The notes under the pieces were generated by a model. It had not been told where the DNA came from. It did not search any database and saw nothing but the letters and a program-made list of their open reading frames with translations. Below, piece after piece: positions 1 to 10,023 of a DNA stretch of 64,000 nucleotides. The position numbers were made by a program, and so were the translations under genes. This DNA comes from Hyphomicrobium sp. (lineage in GTDB: Bacteria > Pseudomonadota > Alphaproteobacteria > Rhizobiales > Hyphomicrobiaceae): NCBI GenBank assembly GCA_030148725.1, contig JASBSU010000033.1, forward strand, positions 1-64,000, written 5' to 3'. The stretch's first letter is position 1, and each line of letters starts with the position of its first letter.

Positions 1-978
1 ATGTCGGACGCCTTCCTCGTTCTCGCGCAGGCGCCCGGCGGCCTCACATGCTTCCTTCTTCCGCGCTTTCGCCCCGATGGCTCCGTCAACGCGCTGCACT
101 TCCAGCGCCTCAAGGACAAGCTCGGCAATCGCTCGAATGCCTCATCGGAGGTCGAGTTCCACGGCGCCTACGCCCGCGCGATCGGTGAGGAGGGCAGGGG
201 CGTCGCGACGATCATCGAAATGGTGACGCACACGCGCCTCGACTGCGCGGTCTCGTCTGCCGGACTGATGCGCTTTGCACTCGCCAACGCCATCCATCAC
301 GCCGAGCACCGCACCGTGTTTCAGAAAAAGCTCGTCGATCAGCCGGTGATGCAGCAGGTGCTCGCGGACATGGCGCTCGATGTCGAGGCGGCAACCGCGC
401 TCGCGTTCCGTCTCGCTCGCGCCTTCGATCGCGCTGATGATCCGCGCGCGTCAGCCTGGCGCCGCCTGATGACGCCAGTGACCAAGTATTGGGTGTGCAA
501 GCTCGCGCCCCCGCTCGCGGCAGAGGCGATGGAATGTCTCGGCGGCAACGGCTACGTCGAGGACGCTCCTATGGCGCGTCTCTACCGCGAGGTCCCGGTC
601 AACGCGATCTGGGAGGGATCGGGCAACGTCATGGCGCTCGATGTCGCGCGCGTGCTGCAGCGTGAGCCCGAAGCCGTTGAGACGGTGATGGACGAACTTC
701 GTACGGCATGCGGCGATGACGCGGTTCTGAAGCGCGCCCATGCCCGTCTCGAAGCCATGCTGCAGGAGCCGAAGCTGCTCGATGCGCGCGGCCGCACGCT
801 GGTTGAGTCTCTCGCGGTGCTGGCCGCCGCAACGATACTGCGCGCTCACGCCCCGGCAGCCGTTGCCGACGCGTTCATTGCAACGCGCATCGCCGGCACG
901 CCGCGCACAACCTATGGTCAGGGGTTGGAACACTCGGACGTCCGCGCGATCATCGCCCGCGCCTCGCCGAACGCGTGA
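1..978 (+). CDS. Acyl-CoA dehydrogenase, C-terminal part (5' end outside window)
   Basis: The reading frame is already open at base 1 and ends in TGA, so only the last 325 residues are present. Family members usually run to about 540-600 residues if AidB-like. Motifs typical of the flavoprotein acyl-CoA dehydrogenase C-terminal four-helix domain are visible: ECLGGNGYVED near residue 178 and YREVPVNAIWEGSGNV near residue 195. The IWEGSGN string and the long tail after it resemble AidB/isovaleryl-CoA dehydrogenase-type members more than short-chain enzymes. The likely role is FAD-dependent alpha,beta-dehydrogenation of an acyl-CoA, or an AidB-type function. The substrate cannot be read from the sequence. 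The ATG at base 1 is probably an internal methionine. Confidence 0.85.
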   Translation: MSDAFLVLAQAPGGLTCFLLPRFRPDGSVNALHFQRLKDKLGNRSNASSEVEFHGAYARAIGEEGRGVATIIEMVTHTRLDCAVSSAGLMRFALANAIHHAEHRTVFQKKLVDQPVMQQVLADMALDVEAATALAFRLARAFDRADDPRASAWRRLMTPVTKYWVCKLAPPLAAEAMECLGGNGYVEDAPMARLYREVPVNAIWEGSGNVMALDVARVLQREPEAVETVMDELRTACGDDAVLKRAHARLEAMLQEPKLLDARGRTLVESLAVLAAATILRAHAPAAVADAFIATRIAGTPRTTYGQGLEHSDVRAIIARASPNA

Positions 979-984
979 CGATGC

Positions 985-2196
985 CTACGTGAACAGCCAG
1001 GACGAGACGCCGCCGCGACGCGCCAGATCGCCCATCTCTGAATTGAGCGCGTCGAAGACGGCCTGAGTTGGTGTCTCCGGCAGCCACGGAGCGCCACCCG
1101 TCGCTTTGCGATACGGCGCCATCAATTGCGCCCAGGCATCCTCATCGAGCTTGCGCTCCGGCGGCAGGCGCGGCGGCAGCCGACGCAGGCCGCTCTGCGC
1201 CGCAAGCCAGGCATATGCGGCCTGCCACACATCCAGCGGCGCGGCCATGTTGTGGCGCGCCTTGAGCTGCGTGATCGCCAGCATACCGGCTTCGCGCACG
1301 TGCGGCCCTATCTCCAGCGTCGCGACATGTTCGCGCTCGCGGCGGATCGAGAACAGCCGGCACCGGTCGTCGGCGAGCCGCTCGGCGTACTGGTCCGCGC
1401 AATTCTGCATCGCGCGCGCTTCGGCCAGAATCTCAGTCCGGTCGAGCAGCGGCACGAACGTATATCCACGCACCTGCCCGCCCGACAGCCAGGGATCGGT
1501 CAGCACGCCGGGCCCGAGCTGCAACGTCAGCCGCATACGGTTGAGCCAGCTCTTGGCGGCACACAGCGCCGTGTCGAAAGCGATCTCCGGCCGCCAGGGC
1601 ACCACGATGAGATTGTGCGCACGCGTATGGGGAGCGCGCGAATGCCACGCATAGGCGGCAAGCACGCCGAACATCTGATCGGGTTTGCCCGCCTCGCTGT
1701 AGATGGCCTGGTCGGCGAGCCAAAGCGCGAAATCCTCGCTGCACGCTTTGCCGCCGAATGCGACGGCCTCGAGCCATAGCGCGCTGTGGCTCGGGACGGC
1801 GGGAAGGCGCGTTGCGATGCGGCGCGTGAAGATCTCACTCGCGGGAACCGGCTCGATGGGCTTCTGGAAAGCTTCAGGCGGAAGGCGCCGCAGCCACAGC
1901 GGCAGCTCCAGCACACGCGCGACGGTTCTCAGCGCTGCGCCATCCTCAATGAGCGCCACGGCGGTTTCGCGCATTTCCGCCGAGCCGCGTTTCGTCGCCA
2001 GCGCATACCTCGCACCGGGAAACACGATCGCGAGATCGGCGAGGCGCGCAGAGGAGCGCATCAGCCGCCGCACTTCGCGCCGTGCCGGATATGCAAATCG
2101 ACCCGCGTAACTTTCGCTCTCGTCGGTGAGAGGCGGCAGCACCACGCTGCGGCGCGGCTCGGTACGCGGCCGAAGAACTTTAGTCGCATGCGACAT
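985..2196 (-). CDS. PcfJ-domain protein
   Basis: A protein of about 403 residues, convergent with the acyl-CoA dehydrogenase gene only 6 bp away. The stretch MQNCADQYAERLADDRCRLF near residue 270 matches the PcfJ-like signature (N/HCV..Y...), a family first noted on conjugative plasmids and since found in many bacterial chromosomes, function unknown. No signal peptide or membrane segment is visible. The chosen ATG gives MSHATK; a GTG at 2208 would add four residues, and neither has a strong ribosome binding site. No conjugation genes are nearby. The PcfJ call rests on motif recall, so the family is likely but the role is open. Confidence 0.6.
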   Translation of the reverse strand: MSHATKVLRPRTEPRRSVVLPPLTDESESYAGRFAYPARREVRRLMRSSARLADLAIVFPGARYALATKRGSAEMRETAVALIEDGAALRTVARVLELPLWLRRLPPEAFQKPIEPVPASEIFTRRIATRLPAVPSHSALWLEAVAFGGKACSEDFALWLADQAIYSEAGKPDQMFGVLAAYAWHSRAPHTRAHNLIVVPWRPEIAFDTALCAAKSWLNRMRLTLQLGPGVLTDPWLSGGQVRGYTFVPLLDRTEILAEARAMQNCADQYAERLADDRCRLFSIRREREHVATLEIGPHVREAGMLAITQLKARHNMAAPLDVWQAAYAWLAAQSGLRRLPPRLPPERKLDEDAWAQLMAPYRKATGGAPWLPETPTQAVFDALNSEMGDLARRGGVSSWLFT

Positions 2197-2318
2197 GTAC
2201 AGATCCACTTCACCGTCGGGCTGACCAGCCCAGACGCGACGGCGCTCAGATACATTCGCAAGCTATTGCGGCACGCTTTGGACACCGGCGCTGAGATGGC
2301 CGCGAGAGTGGATAAGAG

Positions 2319-2831
2319 TTAATGCGCGGCGGGAGCGGAATACCGCATACGGTCCAGTGCGCCTTGCAGAATGATGGTGGCTGCAAGCTTATCGATTACT
2401 TCCGCACGGCGTTTTCTGCTGGCGTCGGCCTCGATCAGCATGCGTTCTGCCTCGGCCGTCGAAAGCCGTTCGTCCCACAAAAGGATCGGCAACTCGCTCA
2501 GTGCATTGAGGTTGCGCGCGAACGCGCGTGTCGATTGGACGCGCGGGCCGGATGTGCCGTCGAGATTGGTCGGCAGGCCAAGCACGAAGCCTGCCACTTT
2601 GTGCGTCTCCGCAAGCCGCAGCAACTCCGCGACGTCCTCTTTGAATTTTCGGCGCCTTATGACGACCAGCGGAGAGGCGATCGTTCGCGTAATGTCCGAT
2701 AGCGCAAGGCCGATGGTTTTCGTGCCGGCGTCGATACCGATGAGCGATGTCCGGGCGGGAAGCATTCCTGCAAATGCCTGGATATCTTCCAGGGTTGCGC
2801 CCGGCTGCCGTTCTGCCATCGAATTTGCCAT
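2319..2831 (-). CDS. ruvX: Holliday junction resolvase-like protein RuvX/YqgF
   Basis: A 170-residue protein of the RNase H-like fold. IGIDAGTKTIGLALSD near residue 31 is the first acidic motif, GLPTNLDG the middle motif, and LLWDERLSTAEAERML with a C-terminal IDKLAATIILQ the remaining hallmarks of YqgF/RuvX. Family members act on nucleic acid junctions or in processing of the 16S rRNA 5' end. The start at 2831 (MANSM) was chosen because sequence further upstream is not protein-like; MAERQ at 2819 is an alternative. The gene is divergent from the membrane-bound spermidine-synthase-like gene, with 194 bp between them. Confidence 0.9.
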   Translation of the reverse strand: MANSMAERQPGATLEDIQAFAGMLPARTSLIGIDAGTKTIGLALSDITRTIASPLVVIRRRKFKEDVAELLRLAETHKVAGFVLGLPTNLDGTSGPRVQSTRAFARNLNALSELPILLWDERLSTAEAERMLIEADASRKRRAEVIDKLAATIILQGALDRMRYSAPAAH

Positions 2832-3025
2832 ATAGGCAGCCTGCCGGTTGTTGATGATGTCGGGCTCCTTATACTCTGCCCCGCGGCCGGATTGGCAATG
2901 TGCTTCGCGCCAGCTCCGGGGGCGGCGCGGCGGTGTGCTGGGAGACACCGCCGCCAACGGCCGCTCTGAGGGTCGGCATCGGCCCCAACCAAGGAAAAGG
3001 GTGCGTGCAGGAGAGAAACGTCGAT

Positions 3026-5323
3026 ATGGATGGCACGGGTGGGGCAGTCGTGCCGCCGGCGAGTGAGGTAGAGAAGTACCCGCATAGCGCCGGCGTCCTC
3101 GCACTCTTTGCCGCGACGACGTTTCTGTCTGCCTTCTTGCTGTTCGCCATCCAGCCGATGTTCGCCAAGATGGTGCTCCCGGTGCTCGGCGGCTCTTCGT
3201 CGGTGTGGGCCGTGGCGCTGCTCTTTTTCCAGGCCGCACTGCTGACAGGGTATGGCTACGCGCACCTTTTGAATGGGCACGTGTCGTTGCGCTACGCGGG
3301 CTTCGTGCACCTTGCCCTGGCTCTGTGCGCGCTGATTGTGCTCCCCGTTGCGCTGCCCGCGTCCTGGGACGAGCCGCCGGCCGGCAATCCTTATCTCTGG
3401 CAGCTCGGTCTCTTTGCCGTGGCGGTCGGGCTTCCCTTCGTTGCGGTGTCGGCCAATGCGCCGTTGCTGCAGGCGTGGTTCGCGCGCTCCGGCCACCCGC
3501 ATGCGCAGGATCCGTATTTTCTTTACGGCGCCTCCAATCTCGGCAGCCTTCTTGCGCTCTTGGGATATCCGTTCCTGTTCGAGCCCGCGTTCGGACTGAC
3601 GGCGCTCAGCGCGTATTGGGCGGCGCTCTACCTCGTGCTCATCGCAGCGATTGCATCCTGCTTCTTTCTGGTACGCCGCCGTGCAGCGCGCGCGCCCGAG
3701 GCTACGGTCGACACCGCTTCCAACGACCAGCCCCCACCGACCTGGCACAACCGTCTCGCCTGGTGCGGCCTTGCGCTCGTGCCCGCCGCGCTGCTGACGG
3801 CCTTCACGACCCACATCGCGACCGACATTGCCTCGGCCCCGTTGCTGTGGGTGCTGCCGCTCGCGCTCTATCTGCTGACGTTTGTGTTGGCATTCCAGAC
3901 GCGCCTGCCGCTGCCGATGTGGCTGCTGCTGCCGGTGCAGCTTGCTATCGTCATATTCGCGCTGCTCGAGCTGTCGCAGGTCAAGCACGACAAATGGGCG
4001 CTCACCAGCGGGGCAGGTGTTGCGGCGTTCTTCATAGCTGCGCTGGTGGCGCATCGAACGCTATTCCTCAATCGCCCGAGCGCCCGCTACCTCACCGAAT
4101 TCTATCTCTGGATGTCGTTCGGCGGCGTTCTCGGCGGCGTGTTCGCCGCGCTCATCGCGCCTCACGTCTTCTCGGAGGTGTTCGAATATCCGCTGCTCAT
4201 CGCGCTGTCGCTGGCTTGCCGCCCAGGCGTTTTCTACCAGTCGGACTCGCCCTTGCGCGAACTCGCTTGGATCGTCGGCATAGTCGCCGTCGGCATGGTC
4301 CTCATCCTACGTTTCCCGCTGCTCGCGATGGAGAACGGCTGGACCTTCGATGATTGGGGCGTGACGCCCGTCATCGCGTTGATCTTCGCCGTGGCCGCCG
4401 TGGCGTTCTGGAACCACGGCGAGCGCCAGCTCACCGCGGCCCTCATGATGTTCGCCGCCGTGGTGATGCTGCCATCGGCGGTGAAGCGCGGCCTCGCCGA
4501 GCGCAGTTATTACGGCGTCTATCGCGTCAGCCAGTCGGAGAACGGCGATTATAACGTGCTGACGCACGGCACCACGTTGCACGGCGCGCAGCGTCTGCGC
4601 GACGACGACGGCAAGCTCGTCTCTGACGTGACGCCCGGCACGTACTACTATCCCGGCTCGCCCATGGCGCATGCGGTGAAGATCGTCCAGGCCCGCCTGG
4701 ACGCCGACGAAGAGCTCGGCCGCTTCGGCGTCGTGGGCCTCGGAGCCGGGTCGCTCGCCTGCTATTCGCGCAAGCACGAGACGTGGCGCTTCTTCGAGAT
4801 CGACCCGGTGGTGGTCGACATCGCGGCGAAGTCGAACCACTTCACCTTCCTCGCCAACTGCCAGCCGCACCTCGACGTGGTGATCGGCGACGCCCGTCTG
4901 ACGATGGCGAAGGAAGCCGACAAGAGCTTCGACCTCATCATCGTCGACGCTTTCACGTCCGACGCCGTGCCCGTCCATCTGATGACTGCGGAGGCGCTGC
5001 AACTTTATGCCTCGAAGCTGACGGACAAGGGCGTGGTCGTGCTCCACATCTCCAATCGCTATTTGGATCTCGACTCCGTGCTCGGTGCGACGCTGCCGCT
5101 CGTCCCGGACCTGAAAGGGCTCATCGTCTCCGACGACATGGCGCTGGGGACCTACGCCGAGAACACCTCCACCGTCGCCGTCTTCGCCAAGGACCCGGCG
5201 CAGCTCGACGCCTTCCGCCTGCTTCTGGGCGCCCAGGATTTCCACACCGGCAACCTGTCGCCCTGGACGGACGATGCCTCGGACATCCTGGGGCCTTTCC
5301 TGTCCCAGTGGCGCCGCCATTAG
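3026..5323 (+). CDS. Fused membrane transporter-like / spermidine synthase-like protein
   Basis: A 765-residue protein. The N-terminal half holds about ten hydrophobic segments (first at about 25-45: LALFAATTFLSAFLLFA), and a soluble C-terminal part carries a spermidine-synthase-type Rossmann fold. The SAM-binding motif VVGLGAGSLACY lies near residue 568, followed by FEIDPVVVDIA and LIIVDAFTSDAVPVHLM. This architecture is the fused MFS/spermidine synthase family, whose substrate is mostly unproven. The start was placed at 3026 because AGGAGA at 3009-3014 precedes it; the upstream open frame is not protein-like. It stands alone between ruvX and gatC. Confidence 0.85.
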   Translation: MDGTGGAVVPPASEVEKYPHSAGVLALFAATTFLSAFLLFAIQPMFAKMVLPVLGGSSSVWAVALLFFQAALLTGYGYAHLLNGHVSLRYAGFVHLALALCALIVLPVALPASWDEPPAGNPYLWQLGLFAVAVGLPFVAVSANAPLLQAWFARSGHPHAQDPYFLYGASNLGSLLALLGYPFLFEPAFGLTALSAYWAALYLVLIAAIASCFFLVRRRAARAPEATVDTASNDQPPPTWHNRLAWCGLALVPAALLTAFTTHIATDIASAPLLWVLPLALYLLTFVLAFQTRLPLPMWLLLPVQLAIVIFALLELSQVKHDKWALTSGAGVAAFFIAALVAHRTLFLNRPSARYLTEFYLWMSFGGVLGGVFAALIAPHVFSEVFEYPLLIALSLACRPGVFYQSDSPLRELAWIVGIVAVGMVLILRFPLLAMENGWTFDDWGVTPVIALIFAVAAVAFWNHGERQLTAALMMFAAVVMLPSAVKRGLAERSYYGVYRVSQSENGDYNVLTHGTTLHGAQRLRDDDGKLVSDVTPGTYYYPGSPMAHAVKIVQARLDADEELGRFGVVGLGAGSLACYSRKHETWRFFEIDPVVVDIAAKSNHFTFLANCQPHLDVVIGDARLTMAKEADKSFDLIIVDAFTSDAVPVHLMTAEALQLYASKLTDKGVVVLHISNRYLDLDSVLGATLPLVPDLKGLIVSDDMALGTYAENTSTVAVFAKDPAQLDAFRLLLGAQDFHTGNLSPWTDDASDILGPFLSQWRRH

Positions 5324-5445
5324 CCGGAGGCGGCTAGAGCATAAGGCTCCCGGGCGCCATCCCTCGAAAGTTGCGCCCGTCCGCTCCCGGGGCTAAGAGT
5401 GCGGGCGCTTTATCCGAAGCGGCGTTCAACTCACAGCGAGGAGCC

Positions 5446-5733
5446 ATGCGGGTCGACGAAACGACTGTGCGGCGCATCGCGCGCCTGGCGCGCATCAAGA
5501 TTTCTGACGCCGAGGCCAAGGGCCTCGAGGGGGAGCTTTCCGGCATCCTCAATTGGGTGGAACAGCTCGATGCGGTGGACACCGCGTCGGTCGAGCCGAT
5601 GACGCGTGTGGTCCCGATCGAGCTGACGAAGCGCGCCGACGTCGTCAACGATGGCGAGATCGCCGACGAGGTCATCAAGAACGCACCGATGGTCGAGGAC
5701 CATTACTTTGTCGTCCCCAAGGTGGTGGAGTAA
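5446..5733 (+). CDS. gatC: Asp-tRNA(Asn)/Glu-tRNA(Gln) amidotransferase subunit C
   Basis: A 95-residue protein beginning [17 protein letters not shown], the standard GatC N-terminus, and ending in VPKVVE, as GatC proteins do. GatC stabilises the GatA-GatB complex that amidates misacylated Glu-tRNA(Gln) or Asp-tRNA(Asn). AGGAG just upstream of the ATG fixes the start. gatA follows after 6 bp, so the two are co-transcribed. Confidence 0.96.
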   Translation: MRVDETTVRRIARLARIKISDAEAKGLEGELSGILNWVEQLDAVDTASVEPMTRVVPIELTKRADVVNDGEIADEVIKNAPMVEDHYFVVPKVVE

Positions 5734-5739
5734 CGGCCC

Positions 5740-7278
5740 GTGAGCGAACTGACCAAACTCACCCTCGCGGAAGCGCGCGACAAGCTGCGCTCCAAGGAGG
5801 TCTCGGCCACCGAGCTGACGCAGGCGTTCATCGACGCCATCGACGCCTCGAACGCCGAGATCAACGCCTACGTTCTGACGACGCCCGAGCTGGCGCTGCA
5901 GCAGGCCAAGGAAAGCGACAAGCGCCTGCAGTCCGGCAGCACCCGCCCGCTCGAGGGGCTGCCGCTCGGCAACAAGGATCTCTATTGCACCGAGGGCGTG
6001 CGCACGACCGCGTGCTCGAAAATCCTCGGTGACTTCACCCCCACTTATGAATCGACGGTCGGCGCCAATCTGTGGAACGCCGGCGCCGTGATGCTCGGCA
6101 AGCTCAACTGCGATGAGTTCGCGATGGGCTCGTCGAACGAGACCAGCGCCTTTGGGCCTGTCGTCTCGCCTTGGCGTCGCAAGAAGGACGGCAAGCTCAC
6201 CACCGACAAGCTCGTGCCGGGCGGATCGTCCGGCGGCTCCTCGGCTGCCGTTTCCGCTGACCTTTGCCTCGCCGCCACGGCGACCGATACCGGCGGTTCG
6301 ATCCGCCAGCCGGCTGCTCTCACCGGCACCGTCGGCATCAAGCCGACGTACGGCCGCTGCTCGCGCTGGGGCATCGTGGCGTTTGCATCATCGCTCGATC
6401 AGGCTGGCCCCATCGCCAAGACGGTGCGCGACGCTGCGATCATGCTGCGCGCGATGGCAAGCCACGACAAGAAGGATTCAACGTCGGTCGATACGCCCGT
6501 TCCCGATTATGAGGCCTCGCTCACTCAGGGCCTCAAGGGACTGCGCGTCGGCGTGCCGAAGGAGTACCGCGTCGAGGGCATGTCGAAGGAGATCGACAAG
6601 CTCTGGCAGGAAGGCATTGCCTGGTTGAAGGCGGCTGGCGCCACCATCCACGACATCTCCCTGCCGCACACCAAATATGCGCTGCCCGCGTACTACATCG
6701 TCGCCCCGGCCGAGGCCTCCTCGAACCTCGCCCGTTACGACGGCGTGCGCTACGGCCTGCGGGTGCCCGGCAAGGACCTGATCGACACCTACGAGAACAC
6801 GCGCGCCTCCGGCTTCGGCAAGGAAGTGCGCCGCCGTATCCTCATCGGCACCTACGTTCTCTCAGCGGGCTACTACGACGCCTACTACCTCAAGGCGCAG
6901 AAGGTCCGCACGCTCATCAAGCGCGACTTCGACGATGCCTGGAAGTCGGTCGATGTGGTTCTCACGCCGACGACCCCGTCGCCCGCCTTCGGTTTCGGCG
7001 AGAAGACCGGCGATCCCATCGCGATGTACCTGGAAGACATCTTCACCGTGACGGTGAACATGGCCGGCCTGCCGGGCATCTCGGTTCCCGCCGGTCTCTC
7101 CAGCGAAGGCACGCCGCTCGGCTTGCAGCTCATCGGTAAGCCGTTCGACGAGGCGACCCTGTTCCGCGCCGCGCAGGCCATCGAGGACGCGGCCGGCCGC
7201 TTCGTGGTCCCCGATCGTTGGTGGGAAGGCGCCGGCAAGCCGGAGGCGAAGCGCAAGACCGGGAGCAAGTCGAAATGA
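5740..7278 (+). CDS. gatA: Asp-tRNA(Asn)/Glu-tRNA(Gln) amidotransferase subunit A
   Basis: A 512-residue amidase-signature protein. The Ser-cisSer-Lys triad is present with normal spacing: Lys79 (LGNKDLYC), Ser163 (GGSSGGSS) and nucleophile Ser187 (TDTGGSIRQ). GatA releases ammonia from glutamine for transfer to the misacylated tRNA in GatB. The start is a GTG at 5740, giving MSELTKLTL. The stop overlaps the start of the chorismate mutase gene by 4 bp (ATGA), which suggests translational coupling. Confidence 0.97.
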   Translation: MSELTKLTLAEARDKLRSKEVSATELTQAFIDAIDASNAEINAYVLTTPELALQQAKESDKRLQSGSTRPLEGLPLGNKDLYCTEGVRTTACSKILGDFTPTYESTVGANLWNAGAVMLGKLNCDEFAMGSSNETSAFGPVVSPWRRKKDGKLTTDKLVPGGSSGGSSAAVSADLCLAATATDTGGSIRQPAALTGTVGIKPTYGRCSRWGIVAFASSLDQAGPIAKTVRDAAIMLRAMASHDKKDSTSVDTPVPDYEASLTQGLKGLRVGVPKEYRVEGMSKEIDKLWQEGIAWLKAAGATIHDISLPHTKYALPAYYIVAPAEASSNLARYDGVRYGLRVPGKDLIDTYENTRASGFGKEVRRRILIGTYVLSAGYYDAYYLKAQKVRTLIKRDFDDAWKSVDVVLTPTTPSPAFGFGEKTGDPIAMYLEDIFTVTVNMAGLPGISVPAGLSSEGTPLGLQLIGKPFDEATLFRAAQAIEDAAGRFVVPDRWWEGAGKPEAKRKTGSKSK

Positions 7279-7601
7279 GCGACCCAAAGCGACCCTGGGA
7301 ATGTGCAGACATGTCCCAAGTACGCGACGAGATCGATCGCATCGACCTTGCCATGGTCGACCTGATCGCCGAGCGCTTCGGCTATGTCGACCGCGCCTGG
7401 CAATTGAAAAAGAACCCGGCCGATGCCGTCGTGCCGTGGCGCATCCAGCAGGTCATCGACAAGGTCAAGGTCCGCGCGACCGAGAAGGGCTTGCCGCCCG
7501 AGCTGACCGAGGCGCTGTGGCGCCAGATGATCGGCTGGTTCGTGCAGTACGAAGAGGAGAAGTTGCGCCTCCAGACCGAGGGCAACGGCGGGGCGAAGTG
7601 A
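7275..7601 (+). CDS. AroQ-type chorismate mutase
   Basis: A 108-residue all-helical protein with the AroQ/PchB pattern: [20 protein letters not shown] near residue 13, a lysine at the end of helix 1 (AWQLKKN), [13 protein letters not shown], and a third helix ending [12 protein letters not shown]. It would convert chorismate to prephenate in Phe/Tyr synthesis. Isochorismate pyruvate lyases share the fold, but no siderophore genes are nearby. The ATGA overlap with gatA fixes the start. A stand-alone chorismate mutase between gatA and gatB is an unusual neighbour but clearly intact. Confidence 0.85.
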   Translation: MSDPKRPWECADMSQVRDEIDRIDLAMVDLIAERFGYVDRAWQLKKNPADAVVPWRIQQVIDKVKVRATEKGLPPELTEALWRQMIGWFVQYEEEKLRLQTEGNGGAK

Positions 7602-7641
7602 GCGACGGTGCTCGCAGCTGGTGTCTGGAAAAAGAAATAAA

Positions 7642-7932
7642 ATGCAGATCGTTCCGTTCGACCCCTGGACCCTCGTGTTGATCGCCGTGCTCAATCCGGC
7701 GGTGATTATCGTGGCGTTTCTGATGGGTCGCAGCGCCGACCAGTGGCAGAAGCTGATCATCGCCGCATTCGCCGCCGCGCTGGCCGGCTTCGTCCTTTAT
7801 TGGCTCGTCGTCTATGTCGGCTTGATGCCGGTGCACGCGCTGGGCGGCGAGGCGGCCATGCTCATCATGGGCTTCTTCCTGGGCCTGTTCTGGTCCGCCC
7901 TCGGCTATTGGACCGCCCCCCGCCGCGGCTGA
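7642..7932 (+). CDS. Small three-helix membrane protein of unknown function
   Basis: A 96-residue protein, mostly hydrophobic: segments at about 8-28 (LVLIAVLNPAVIIVAFLMG), 38-60 (LIIAAFAAALAGFVLYWLVV) and 70-90 (AMLIMGFFLGLFWSALGYW). No catalytic motif was recognised. The ATG at 7642 was preferred over an in-frame GTG at 7621; GGAAAAAG upstream is a weak ribosome binding site. It lies 40 bp after the chorismate mutase gene and before the bactofilin gene, so it may be co-transcribed with both. Its function is unknown. Confidence 0.7.
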   Translation: MQIVPFDPWTLVLIAVLNPAVIIVAFLMGRSADQWQKLIIAAFAAALAGFVLYWLVVYVGLMPVHALGGEAAMLIMGFFLGLFWSALGYWTAPRRG

Positions 7933-8031
7933 CCGGCGGCTCGTCAGCTCCGCCCGAAAAGTGCCACTTCTTTCCGGCATCGCTTACGTGCGGGGACGAA
8001 CAGGGTGGATGTCGTCCGGGGGTAATGCGTA

Positions 8032-8433
8032 ATGGATCTGAACGTCGCCGAAGCGCGCGCTGCCAAGAGCGCGCTCGTGATCAATCGTGGCGTCACCATC
8101 ATCGGTGCTCTGCAACTCGACGGTCCCGTGTGCATCGAAGGCACGATCGACGGCGAAGTCCGTTGCTCGGCGCTGAAGATTGCCGAGCGTGGTGAGGTCG
8201 AGGGCCTCGTCGTCGCCGACAAAGTCATAGTGCTGGGGGAATTCTCCGGCGCCATCTATGCCCGCGAGCTGACGCTGGGCGCTGGCTGCAACGTCGAGGG
8301 CCAGATCTACCATAAGAAGCTGGTGCTGGAGGAAGGCTGCTATTTCGAGGGGCAGTCGCGCCGCCACGGCGATCCGTTGAAAATCGCCCCGCTGCCGCTG
8401 GAGCTGGAAGAGGCCGAGGCGGAAGACCATTGA
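8032..8433 (+). CDS. Bactofilin-family polymer-forming protein
   Basis: A 133-residue protein whose core (about 15-115) is a run of short hydrophobic beta-strand repeats with turns, as in the bactofilin right-handed beta-helix: [52 protein letters not shown]. Bactofilins self-assemble without nucleotide at the membrane and organise envelope enzymes, stalks or cell-shape machinery. The short N-terminal tail and acidic C-terminus (EEAEAEDH) fit the family. It lies between the small membrane protein and gatB. Confidence 0.88.
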   Translation: MDLNVAEARAAKSALVINRGVTIIGALQLDGPVCIEGTIDGEVRCSALKIAERGEVEGLVVADKVIVLGEFSGAIYARELTLGAGCNVEGQIYHKKLVLEEGCYFEGQSRRHGDPLKIAPLPLELEEAEAEDH

Positions 8434-8509
8434 ACCGGCCGTGATGGCCTCAATGGCTTGCCCCGCAGGGCGCCCTGCGATAACGAGGGCGCTTCCAAGG
8501 AGCATCGCC

Positions 8510-9979
8510 ATGCAAGAGACCGCGCCCAAATCCAAGAATTTGATCGAGGGTGCCACCGGCAGCTGGGAGGTCATCGTCGGCCTCGAGGTGCACGCACAGG
8601 TCGCTTCCAACTCGAAGCTGTTCTCGGGCGCATCGACTGGCTTCGGTGCCGAGCCCAACAGTCATGTGTCGCTGGTCGACGCAGCGATGCCCGGCATGCT
8701 CCCCGTCATCAACGCTGAGTGCATCGCACAGGCGGTACGCACCGGCCTCGGTCTCAACGCGCAGATCAATCTGAAGAGCGTCTTCGACCGCAAGAACTAC
8801 TTCTACCCCGATCTGCCGCAGGGCTATCAGATCAGCCAGTACAAGCAGCCGATCGTCGGCGAGGGCGAGATCGAGATCGACGTCGACGGCGAGACGATGA
8901 AGGTCGGCATCGAGCGCCTGCATCTTGAGCAGGACGCCGGCAAATCCGTGCACGACCAGCACCCGGAATATTCCTACGTCGACCTCAATCGCTCCGGCGT
9001 CGCGCTCATGGAGATCGTGTCGCGGCCTGACATGCGTTCCGCCAAGCAGGCGCAGGCGTACGTCACGAAGCTGCGCACCATTCTGCGCTATCTCGGCACC
9101 TCCGACGGCGACATGGAGAAGGGCAACCTGCGCGCCGACGTGAACGTGTCCGTGCGCAAGCCCGGTGACAAGCTCGGCACGCGCTGCGAGATCAAGAACG
9201 TCAACTCGATCCGCTTCATCGGCCAGGCGATCGAGACCGAGGCGCGCCGCCAGATCGACATCATCGAGGGCGGTGGCAAGATCGACCAGGAAACGCGTCT
9301 CTTCGATCCCGGCAAGGGCGAGACGCGTTCGATGCGCTCGAAGGAAGAGGCACACGACTATCGCTACTTCCCCGATCCCGACCTCCTGCCACTCGAACTC
9401 ACGATGGAGTTCGTCGGCGAGCTGGAGAAGAGCCTTCCCGAGCTGCCCGACGCCAAGAAGCAGCGCTTCATGCGCGAGTTCGGCCTGTCGGACTATGACG
9501 CGAACGTGCTCGTTGCCGAGCGCGAGTCCGCCGACTACTTCGAGAACGTCGCCAAGGGCCGCGACGGCAAGCTCGCCGCCAACTGGGTGATCAACGAGCT
9601 GTTCGGTCGCCTGAACAAGGAAGGCAAGGGGATCGAGGCTTCACCCGTTTCCGCGCAGCAGCTCGGCGCCGTGGTCGATCTCATCACCTCCGGGACCATC
9701 TCCGGCAAGATTGCCAAGGATCTCTTCGAGATCGTCTGGTCCGAAGGTGGCGACCCGGCCGAGATCGTCGAGAAGCGTGGCCTCAAGCAGGTGACCGACA
9801 CCGGCGCCATCGAGAAGGCCGTCGACGAGATCATCGCTGCCAACCCCGACAAGGTGGAGCAGGCGAAGGCGAAGCCATCGATGCTCGGCTGGTTCGTGGG
9901 GCAGGTGATGAAGGGGACGGGCGGCAAGGCCAACCCCGCTGCGGTCAACGAGATCCTGAAGGCGAAGCTGGGACTCTGA
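8510..9979 (+). CDS. gatB: Asp-tRNA(Asn)/Glu-tRNA(Gln) amidotransferase subunit B
   Basis: A 489-residue protein with the GatB core [19 protein letters not shown] near residue 22, [30 protein letters not shown], the RYFPDPDL motif, and the C-terminal YqeY-like tail ending in NEILKAKLG. GatB binds and phosphorylates the misacylated tRNA before amidation. AAGGAG at 8497-8502 supports the ATG at 8510. It is separated from gatCA by three other genes, about 1.2 kb, on the same strand. Confidence 0.97.
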   Translation: MQETAPKSKNLIEGATGSWEVIVGLEVHAQVASNSKLFSGASTGFGAEPNSHVSLVDAAMPGMLPVINAECIAQAVRTGLGLNAQINLKSVFDRKNYFYPDLPQGYQISQYKQPIVGEGEIEIDVDGETMKVGIERLHLEQDAGKSVHDQHPEYSYVDLNRSGVALMEIVSRPDMRSAKQAQAYVTKLRTILRYLGTSDGDMEKGNLRADVNVSVRKPGDKLGTRCEIKNVNSIRFIGQAIETEARRQIDIIEGGGKIDQETRLFDPGKGETRSMRSKEEAHDYRYFPDPDLLPLELTMEFVGELEKSLPELPDAKKQRFMREFGLSDYDANVLVAERESADYFENVAKGRDGKLAANWVINELFGRLNKEGKGIEASPVSAQQLGAVVDLITSGTISGKIAKDLFEIVWSEGGDPAEIVEKRGLKQVTDTGAIEKAVDEIIAANPDKVEQAKAKPSMLGWFVGQVMKGTGGKANPAAVNEILKAKLGL

Positions 9980-10023
9980 GTTCGTCTTCGCCAGCGCCTG
10001 CGTTGATAGGTCAAGGCGACCGC

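Noticed and set aside
4307-5320. A long minus-strand open frame opposite the spermidine-synthase-like gene
   Set aside because: No signal, motif or ribosome binding site; the plus-strand frame has clear SAM-binding motifs.
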